This document shows positions 18,263 through 24,879 of a stretch of DNA of 64,000 nucleotides, piece by piece. Location of the stretch: NCBI RefSeq assembly GCF_000024205.1, contig NC_013216.1, positions 1,488,001 through 1,552,000 on the forward strand, written 5' to 3'. The stretch is from Desulfofarcimen acetoxidans DSM 771 (GTDB taxonomy: Bacteria > Bacillota > Desulfotomaculia > Desulfotomaculales > Desulfofarciminaceae). The translations under genes were made by a program, and so were the position numbers. Under the pieces are notes generated by a model. The model was not told where the DNA came from, searched no databases, and saw only the letters and a list, made by a program, of their open reading frames with translations. Numbering within the stretch: the first letter of the stretch is position 1; every line of letters starts with the position of its first letter.

Positions 18263-18959
18263 TTTCAACAAACTCCATAATAACTTTTTCGCATTCTTTG
18301 ACAAGGATATTAAGTAAAGCAACTCCTTTTTCCTCAGTTGCCCGGGACGGAAAACCTATAGCACCGGTATCCGTATATCTTTTCATTCCGAGAACTTCAA
18401 ACAGTGGTCTGGATGGAGAATCTACATCTTTAACACCCGAAGGATTAATTGTCTCCGGGTTTAAATGCATTATCAAGGAAGTTTCCCCTTCTCCAGCGTG
18501 CATATCTTTACTGATAGTTGTGGATATTCCTGCTTCTTGATAGGCAATATCCCAGGCCGATTTCGAAGGTGTCAGGAGTACCCTGGGACCAAAACGGTTG
18601 AGTTCTTGGACAACATTTCTCAGGAAATGATTGCCTTGGTGGCCGTTAACAATCACACATTTTTTAATATTAGAGAATTCAAGTGAATCCAGAATATCTT
18701 CAATAACTGCAGCTATTGTGCTGACTTTTAGTGAAACAGAGCCGGGAAACCCCGAATGCTCAAAAGAAGAAGTAAACGGGAATAAGGGTAATAAGTAAGA
18801 TTTATTAAATTTACCGGCCAGCTTTGTTGCTAACCCGTTGGCTATAAGACTGTCAGTGGATAGAGGCAGATGCCATCCGTGTTGTTCTATTGAACCTACA
18901 GGGAGAATAGCAAACTCAACATCAGTTAATTCAGGCCACTTGGAATTTGTAGTTAACAT
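18255..18959 (-). CDS. creatininase-family amidohydrolase
   Basis: This is a 234-residue metal-dependent amidohydrolase. The family's metal ligands are visible in GSIEQHGWHLPLSTD (Glu, His, Asp), NGHQGN (His) and DMHAGEGETS (His and Glu). The family includes creatinine amidohydrolase, riboflavin-pathway formamide hydrolases and the MftE peptidase; the substrate here cannot be told. AGGTGAT lies before the ATG. It overlaps the downstream GntR gene by 8 bases, so enzyme and regulator are co-expressed. No creatine or urea pathway genes are nearby. Confidence 0.9.
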   Translation of the reverse strand: MLTTNSKWPELTDVEFAILPVGSIEQHGWHLPLSTDSLIANGLATKLAGKFNKSYLLPLFPFTSSFEHSGFPGSVSLKVSTIAAVIEDILDSLEFSNIKKCVIVNGHQGNHFLRNVVQELNRFGPRVLLTPSKSAWDIAYQEAGISTTISKDMHAGEGETSLIMHLNPETINPSGVKDVDSPSRPLFEVLGMKRYTDTGAIGFPSRATEEKGVALLNILVKECEKVIMEFVENE

Positions 18960-18979
18960 TTTATCACCTCAAGAAACTT

Positions 18980-19053
18980 AATCTAAGTTTAGACTAATAA
19001 AAAGCTAAAAAAATATTGACAATATCTCAATCTAGATTTAGACTATTAAAAAG
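18980..19053 (-). promoter_or_regulatory. two operator-like direct repeats upstream of the creatininase-GntR operon
   Basis: Copies at 18980-19004 and 19029-19053 share AATCTA, TTTAGACTA and TAAAAAG with three mismatches over 25 bases. Their starts are 49 bases apart, placing them on about the same face of the helix. Each contains the partial dyad TCTA(A/G)(G/A)TTTAGA. They flank the stretch where the minus-strand promoter should lie, so they are good candidates for GntR binding. Confidence 0.65.
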
Positions 19054-19056
19054 TAT

Positions 19057-19600
19057 ATTTTCTCGGTTTTTAAAAAACCAAAATAAGCCTTCGTTGTTTT
19101 AACTAATTATACCATGTTTTATTCAAAAGTTAAAATCACAAAATTGAAATCATTATATTGGCATATTTTAAATTGAACACTATGGGAACTTTCTAAATTC
19201 TTAGCGGGTTATATTTTTAATGGTAGTTTAGGGGAGATGTGGCCGGGATTATTTTAACGGTAGGCCACTGGTTAGGTTCCTTAACCGGTGGCGTGCCGCT
19301 AAATCAGTTATTAAAACTGAGGCAAATAACACGTTTAAATCTGGTATAGCGGTTTTATAAATACTGCTCTTTGACAACTGAATTCTAATAACCGGTGCTA
19401 TCTTTGTTTAATAGAATTAGAGATTAGTACCGGGGTGACTGATGGAAATTATGTAGCAGGTAACGGCCATGAACTGGCTAAGAGTGCTACGCGCTCCCCG
19501 AAAGGGTCAGAAGTTACCGCTCTTATTACCTGATGTCGCAAAATAATAATATCAATAATAACCTTGATAATTATAAATTTATAACTATATCTGGTAAGTC
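19057..19600. other. gene-free stretch with hairpins and a peptide relic
   Basis: No intact gene. A strong hairpin lies around 19266-19292 (CCACTGGTTAGG / CCTTAACCGGTGG). A short open stretch at 19453-19534 reads VAGNGHELAKSATRSPKG, which looks like a gene fragment. The IS630 element begins just after. Confidence 0.4.
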
Positions 19601-20772
19601 TATATAGAAACGATTAATAAAGTAATGGTAATTTTTACTCCTATCCTGTAAAATAGAATCAAGTGTGGGGAGGGGTATTATTACCATGAGGAAATTGCAT
19701 TTAAACAATCCACAAAATTTAACCATTGAGGATTTGAATAAGATAAAAAGAGAAACACCATATAAACTAAGATGCAGAGTTCAAGCTGTCATTCTTGTCA
19801 TGAAAGGGAGACAAGCAAAGCAGATTGCCGAATATCTTGATATAAGTGAACAAACCATAAGAAAATACGTTGCTTACTTTAATGAAGGTGGAGTTGAAAA
19901 ACTGCTTCATGTATCAAAAAAACCGGGAAGACCGCCAAGGCTAACCAATGAACAAAAAGAAGAGGTCAAAGAGGTACTGAAAAAATCACCATCAGAGGTT
20001 GGTTTTAGTACCCATACTACTTGGAATTGTAAAACCCTCGCTGCTTACATTCATGATACATACGGCATTAAATATACATCAGATGGTGTTTGGCGCATGC
20101 TTCTTAAGATGGATTTTCGTTATAATCGTCCCACTTATGTATTAGCCAAAGCTGATCCGGAAAAGCAAAAAGCTTTTCAAGATGAGCTGGAAGAGTTAAA
20201 AAAATCTCACTGAATGTGAAATACTCCTATATGTGGATGCATCTCACATTAGGGACTATCAAGGTTTACAACGAGCATGGTTCCCAAAAGGTGAGCAAAA
20301 AAAGATTAAGACCTATGGACACCATGCAAAAGTTACATTATACGGTGCTTTAAACTACTATACGGGTAAAGTTTTTTGTGTAAATTATGACAAAATCAAT
20401 GCAGAAAAATTCAAAGATTTTCTTAAAAAATTGGTATCACATTTTTTAAAAGATGACATTTCTAAAATTTACATTGTTCTTGATAATGCAAGAGTTCATC
20501 ATGCAAAATTACTTAAAGACTTTTTAGACGAGCATAAGGATCATCTGTTTTTGAAATTTCTTCCACCCTACTCACCCAATCTGAATTGCATAGAAGAGTT
20601 ATGGAAATGGTTAAAAAATACAGCTATTTATAATCGCTTTCATAAAAATGCTTCAGAAATTCAAAAATCTGTTGACTCGTTTTTAGAGGAAATCAAATGC
20701 TGTTCGGAAGATGTGAAAAAGAGACTTTGCGTTTAATTTATAACGATATTTATTATTTCGGTTCTATATAAT
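19601..20772 (+). mobile_element. IS630-family insertion sequence
   Basis: Imperfect terminal repeats (TATATAGAAACGATTAATAAA near 19605 and its relative TTTATTATTTCGGTTCTATATA near 20748) enclose one transposase gene encoded in two overlapping frames. The exact ends are estimated from these repeats. Confidence 0.7.
19686..20736 (+). CDS. IS630-family transposase made by -1 frameshifting
   Basis: The first frame (19686-20213) gives an N-terminal HTH region (QIAEYLDISEQTIRKYV, KPGRPPRL). The second continues LYVDASHIRDYQG, IVLDNARVHHAK and SPNLNCIEELWKWLKN, which provide the DDE triad. At 20198-20204 there are seven A residues in the context TTA AAA AAA T, a canonical slippery heptamer. A -1 slip there joins the two frames exactly at the expected place. 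Such programmed frameshifting is known in IS elements. Both halves look undamaged, so this is probably a working element. The start at 19686 is supported by GGGGAGGGG. Confidence 0.87.
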
Positions 20773-20797
20773 ATTTTGGTTAGCTGGAGGTTTAATA

Positions 20798-21175
20798 ATG
20801 CTATTAGACTGTATTGGTAGCAGGCATCAAATATTGATGGAGTGGAATTCTAATCCGCAATTACATTCCTACATAATACGCAAAGTAATGCGTAAAAAAG
20901 GACAAATAGGTATAGAGGCACTTGCCCGGCTTGTTGGTATGTCTGTTAAAAGTCTGGAGGAAATCGGTGGTCTAGAGGGATGGTTAAGACATCGAAACTG
21001 CCAGCGTCGTCAGAGATATAGACGTCAAAGGGAAAAGTTAAAAAGCTTTAGTCTTACTATTGAATATTCTAAATCAGACAATTTAACCGTTGGGGGTGGG
21101 GGGAAGCGAGGGAAGAGTGGTGGTCTTCAGGATATAGGCTTAAGAACCGCCTACCATTCAATTATCGGTAAATAA
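20798..21175 (+). CDS. hypothetical protein
   Basis: This is a 125-residue ORF I do not recognise. The central part is basic and may bind nucleic acid (GIEALARLVGMSVKSLEEIGG resembles a helix-turn-helix, followed by QRRQRYRRQREKLK). The tail is low-complexity (VGGGGKRGKSGG). It is preceded by CTGGAGG at good spacing. It lies between the IS630 element and the Xis/integrase pair and may be a residual gene of the integrative element. Confidence 0.5.
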   Translation: MLLDCIGSRHQILMEWNSNPQLHSYIIRKVMRKKGQIGIEALARLVGMSVKSLEEIGGLEGWLRHRNCQRRQRYRRQREKLKSFSLTIEYSKSDNLTVGGGGKRGKSGGLQDIGLRTAYHSIIGK

Positions 21176-21309
21176 ATATTGATGCATAAATTTAAGAAGC
21201 TTTCTATAAGTATATATTTTTTATCTAATACCTCGGTGTGTACCGGGGTTTTTATATTTTAAGGGTGTTCAATATTAATTCATTAATTCATACAAGGGGG
21301 TTAATTGGG

Positions 21310-21504
21310 ATGCAATTTTATACTGTATCTGAAGTAGCTAAAATTCTTCGTGTAAGAAAAACATTAGTCTATGAAATGGTATATTCAGGCCGCATTAAAG
21401 CAATTCAGTTATCTAAGAGGCGTATTAGGATAGCAGAAAGTTCAATTTCTGAATTTATAGAAAAAGAATCGTGTAGGAATTCAGGGGATTCTATTTCTGC
21501 CTAA
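21310..21504 (+). CDS. xis: excisionase/MerR-like helix-turn-helix protein (Xis)
   Basis: This encodes about 64 residues starting MQFYTVSEVAKILRV, the excisionase/DNA-binding fold that bends DNA for excision (SEVAKILRVRKTLVYEMVYSGRIKAIQL, then RRIRIAESSISEFI). I chose the ATG at 21310 because of its position behind a GGGGG run and because family homology begins there. It lies 22 bases before the integrase and is almost certainly its partner in controlling excision. Confidence 0.85.
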   Translation: MQFYTVSEVAKILRVRKTLVYEMVYSGRIKAIQLSKRRIRIAESSISEFIEKESCRNSGDSISA

Positions 21505-21526
21505 GTGTTAAAGGAGGCTAATCGAC

Positions 21527-22622
21527 ATGGCACAGGTAAGAAGGAGGGGACCCAGTAAATACATCATTTCCATTTATTTGGGGCGTGATCAGGAAGGGAA
21601 AAGAATTTATCATAACGAAACCTTCTACGGCACTCCAACTAATGCAAAGCTAAGAGCAGCGGAATTGGAGGTTGAACTAAAGAAACGAAATGGACCTAAA
21701 GTGTTAGCTAATATAAATGTTGATAAGTATTTAGACCAGTGGCTTGAAGGTATAAATGAAAGCATTTCTGAGCGAACCTTTGAAAAGTACTCCTGGCATG
21801 TTCGCAGGCTTAAAATGATAGTTGGCCATTTACAACTATATAATTTAAATGTCTTAGAACTTCAGCAATGCCTTCAAAACCTGAATGATATAGCACCACG
21901 TACCAAAAGAGATATTTATGCTACATTAAAAACTGCTATGCGTCAAGCTTTAGTCTGGGGTATTATATCATCAGATCCAACTGTAGGATTGCGCACCCCG
22001 AAGAATCAACGAAAAGAAAGACAGGTTCTTAATCAAGAAGAACTTAAACTATTACTTAAAGCTGCTAAAGGTTATAGGTATTACCCCGTTATTAGGCTAT
22101 TAGCAGTAACATTTCATAAGGCTTGGTGAAGTTCTGGGATTGCAATGGCAGGATGTAAATTTTGAAAATGGAACTATCACAATTAAACGTGCAGTTGATT
22201 GCCGGCATAGGCGTATTAAAGAAACAAAAACAATTGGAAGTGTTCGCACGTTAATACTGGATTCAGAGACATTGGGTTTGTTAAAAGAATATAAAAAAGA
22301 AGAAGATAGTAAGCATGAGAGTTTACAGAAAGATGATACGTTGATATTCCATTCTTCCGATGGTAGACCTTTACGTGAAGGGGCAATTCGTAATACAATG
22401 AACAGGGTACTGAAAAAAGCCGGACTAGATCATATTCGAGTCCATGATCTGAGACATACGGCAGGTTCTATTCTATTAGATGAAGGAGTTCCGCTTACAA
22501 CAGTATCTGCTTTTTTAGGTCACAGTACCCCGGCTACTACTGCTTCTGTATATGCTCATGCTCTTAGAAAAGGAGAAAGTATAGCCAAATTTTTAGATGC
22601 AGACAAAACGGCAGACAAGTAA
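21527..22622 (+). pseudogene. int: tyrosine integrase of an integrative element, frameshifted
   Basis: The N-terminal part (21527-22129) has the AP2-like arm-binding and core-binding domains (GRDQEGKRIYHNETFYGT; SERTFEKYSWHVRRLK). The catalytic part continues in another frame (22140-22622) with HDLRHTAGSILLDEGVPL, FLGHSTPATTASVYAH and the tyrosine. The break falls at about 22110-22130: AAGGCTTGG should read in frame as (R)LGEVLGLQWQDV. One base is extra or missing. The 3' end, including the following att-like module, is duplicated at 32163-32475. The integrase is probably inactive unless the frameshift is a sequencing error. Confidence 0.88.
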
Positions 22623-22667
22623 AATAGAACCCTTGAAATATAAGGGTTTCAGGTACAAGCTTATACG

Positions 22668-22737
22668 TTCAAGTCGTGTCGCTCCGACCAGTAAAAAACC
22701 CGCTAAAGCCGTTAAAATAAAGGCTCAGCGGGTTTTT
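22668..22737. other. attachment-like module copy 1 (tRNA-Pro-like 3' end plus terminator)
   Basis: A 23-base segment at 22668-22690 begins TTCAAGTC and ends CGCTCCGACCA, like the T-arm and acceptor 3' end of a tRNA-Pro gene with CCA. It is followed by a hairpin terminator (AACCCGCT ... AGCGGGTT, 22696-22737). It lies just after the integrase gene, where an att site is expected. Relatives occur at 24660, 32405 and 38913. Confidence 0.65.
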
Positions 22738-22880
22738 GACTTGCAAAATTATGAAATAATGAACATAAACATGCAGACAAGATGCAGACAAATATTAACG
22801 AAGAATGAGGTGCCGAAGGTTAATCTTAATACCCTGGTTCTTACCTCGTATCGATTCGATTTTGGTCTCCGACACCAGTA

Positions 22881-22906
22881 AAATCAAGCCCTAGGGGGCT
22901 TTTTTG
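22881..22906 (+). terminator. intrinsic terminator
   Basis: AAGCCCTAGGGGGCTTTTTT forms a short hairpin with a T-run. The preceding CGACACCAGTAAAATCAAG resembles CGACCCAGTAAAATCAAG at 17026, a second, weaker att-like sequence. Confidence 0.6.
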
Positions 22907-23090
22907 CTTTATAGAGTTTTTTTATTGGCCCAGTAGCTGAAGCCCTGCCGACCCTAGAAATACATAAAGAAAATCGGTATAAAAAGTATAAAGATTTACC
23001 CCGTGTTATAATATTGCAACAAAATTATGTTTATCCCAGTGTTTTTTGTGAAATAATATCTATTGATGTTACGAAAGCATAACATTATTC

Positions 23091-23120
23091 TTGACTTTTT
23101 CATAGAATGAAATATATACT
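23091..23120 (+). promoter_or_regulatory. promoter upstream of the XRE gene
   Basis: TTGACT at 23091-23096 and TATACT at 23115-23120 are separated by 18 bases and lie just before the regulator gene. Confidence 0.55.
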
Positions 23121-23142
23121 TTATCTGAAAGGGAGTGGTGTC

Positions 23143-23493
23143 ATGAACGCGGTTTTAGGAGCAAGAATTAGAGCCTTGCGGGAATCCAAGGGATTTACAC
23201 AAGAGCAGGTTGCTGAAAAAATGAGTTGTACAAGACAGAAGTATGCTAGGATTGAGAAAGGTTTAATAGATACCTCATATGCTAGTATTACAGCTATTGC
23301 TCAGATTCTAGGGATTAAAACAGAAGAGATAACTTCTTCGGTAGACAATACTGATCAAAAACAACCGATGTTCAGAGAAAATGGCGCTACTATTCAAGAA
23401 GATAAATTCATATTCATTAATGATATGATTGACACATTTTACGCCCATCGAAAGCTATATAAGAGTGTAAGGCAGGTCAATGTGGATGAATAA
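23143..23493 (+). CDS. XRE-family transcriptional regulator
   Basis: The protein has about 116 residues. Residues 1-60 form a Cro/C1-type helix-turn-helix (LGARIRALRESKGFTQEQVAEKM, CTRQKYARIEKGLIDTSYAS). The C-terminal tail is unremarkable. The start at 23143 follows GGGAGTGG. The next gene encodes an ImmA/IrrE metallopeptidase and overlaps it by 14 bases. This is the classical pairing in which the protease cleaves the repressor to induce an integrative element, as ImmR/ImmA do in ICEBs1. Confidence 0.9.
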   Translation: MNAVLGARIRALRESKGFTQEQVAEKMSCTRQKYARIEKGLIDTSYASITAIAQILGIKTEEITSSVDNTDQKQPMFRENGATIQEDKFIFINDMIDTFYAHRKLYKSVRQVNVDE

Positions 23494-24295
23494 AAATAGA
23501 CAGCTTGCTATTGAAAAAATTGCTAATAATGTCAGAGCTGAATGTAAGGCTGCAGATTATGGTTTTTATAACATATTTGAGGCGACTGAAAAAATAGGGT
23601 ACCGGGTTGTCAGGTATCCTATTGGCAGTGATGCCTTTTTAGGGTTTGCTTTGATAAAGGATGCCGAAAGGATTATTTTTTCAAATTCTTCACTAATATT
23701 GTCAAGAGAAATTTTTACTGTTGCTCACGAACTTGGGCATCAGAAATTACATCTATCAGAACAGGGGTTAACCATAATCAAGGATAATGATTTTGATGAT
23801 AGAGATGAATATGAGGTTGAGGCGAATTATTTTGCGGCATGTTTGTTAATGCCTAGGGAGCAAGTGGATAAATTTATTAGACATGAATTAAAGGATAAGA
23901 GTATAGCCAAGCTGAGTGGAATGGACATTGCAAGAATACAAACAGCTTTTTATGTTAGTTATGATATGGCACTTATTAGGTTAAAAGCGTTAGGAAAACT
24001 AGATAACACCCATTTGGATTGGTTAAAATTAGAAAAGCTTGAGAATACCGCAACAAGACTATTAAGTGCTATTAATGCGAACATTGACCTGTGTAGGTCA
24101 ACAGAGGCAAAGAAGGTACCGGCTGAGTATTTGGAATGGGTCATTTCAAATTACAATGAAAAACTAATACCGATTAAGAGTCTTGAAACAGCTTTAAAAT
24201 ATGTAGATTTAGAAGTAGCCGATATAGAATTTTTAACAGAAGTGGAAGGAGCGGAAGATGAAAGCTTCGATGATTTGCTTAGGAGGATGGATTAA
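23480..24295 (+). CDS. ImmA/IrrE-family metallopeptidase
   Basis: The protein has about 270 residues. The zinc protease motif is VAHELGHQKLH at about residue 85, with the downstream glutamate supplied by EYEVEANYFAACLLMPRE, as in ImmA/IrrE. The C-terminal 110 residues are helical and not assigned. It overlaps the XRE gene upstream and the PIN-domain fragment downstream (TAATG). It likely acts as the activating protease for the XRE regulator; a toxin-antitoxin role with the PIN protein is also possible. The start may be at 23486. Confidence 0.9.
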   Translation: MWMNKNRQLAIEKIANNVRAECKAADYGFYNIFEATEKIGYRVVRYPIGSDAFLGFALIKDAERIIFSNSSLILSREIFTVAHELGHQKLHLSEQGLTIIKDNDFDDRDEYEVEANYFAACLLMPREQVDKFIRHELKDKSIAKLSGMDIARIQTAFYVSYDMALIRLKALGKLDNTHLDWLKLEKLENTATRLLSAINANIDLCRSTEAKKVPAEYLEWVISNYNEKLIPIKSLETALKYVDLEVADIEFLTEVEGAEDESFDDLLRRMD

Positions 24296-24450
24296 TGGAG
24301 GTATCTCTAGATACAAACGTTATAATCCATCTATATAAAGCTAATTTACAAAACATCTTATTTAATAGGTTTGAAAAACTGAAGGTCTATGAATTTATTC
24401 GTTATCATGAGATGGTAAACCATGCTACTCCTGGACAAACAGATCCTTAG
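24295..24450 (+). pseudogene. PIN-domain protein, truncated
   Basis: The start ATG at 24295 overlaps the ImmA stop. The first residues, MEVSLDTNVIIHLYKANLQN, match the N-terminus of PIN ribonuclease domains (first catalytic Asp in DTN). After about 51 residues the frame ends (ATPGQTDP then stop), losing the other acidic residues. Full-length PIN proteins have 120-180 residues. It looks like the stump of a third gene in the XRE-ImmA operon, cut by deletion. Confidence 0.65.
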
Positions 24451-24659
24451 ATCTTGTATGGTGTCAAAAATATGTTACGCAAGGTATAATAATCAGCACA
24501 GACCGGGCCACCGTAGGAATCGCTAGATCGGGATCTTTAGTAACCGGCAAATCCTGCAGGAAAGTGGTAGAATATAAAAAATAAACTAATCAATTGAAAA
24601 ATGGCAACGCTGCTGGCTGTGATGTCGGTAAAAACCTCTTGCTGCAGGAATTTAATCTG

Positions 24660-24728
24660 TTCAAGGTTGTTGCCCCGACCAATAATGAAACCCGCAAAGC
24701 CGAATAAATTAAAGCTTAGCGGGTCTTT
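24660..24728. other. attachment-like module copy 2 (degenerate)
   Basis: TTCAAGGTTGTTGCCCCGACCA at 24660-24681 resembles the att-like core at 22668. The following hairpin AACCCGCAAAGC ... GCTTAGCGGGT (24687-24723) has the same layout as copy 1 with different stem bases. Confidence 0.5.
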
Positions 24729-24811
24729 ATATGCAATTTTATGGAAATATTGAATATAAACGCTGACGAAAATCTACATAATACAAAAATGATGACTATG
24801 TCTAGGTAAGG

Positions 24812-24841
24812 TTGAAGTTAATTTCCTGTTCAAGTTATAAT
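24812..24841 (+). promoter_or_regulatory. promoter upstream of the primase-helicase gene
   Basis: TTGAAG at 24812-24817 and TATAAT at 24836-24841 are separated by 18 bases, 39 bases before the start codon. Confidence 0.55.
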
Positions 24842-24879
24842 AATGTGGAAACATTATAAATAATGCAAAGGGTGCCATT

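Noticed and set aside
22668-22690. A complete tRNA-Pro gene
   Set aside because: Only the T-arm/acceptor-like 3' portion is present. No 5' acceptor strand, D-arm or anticodon arm can be folded upstream.
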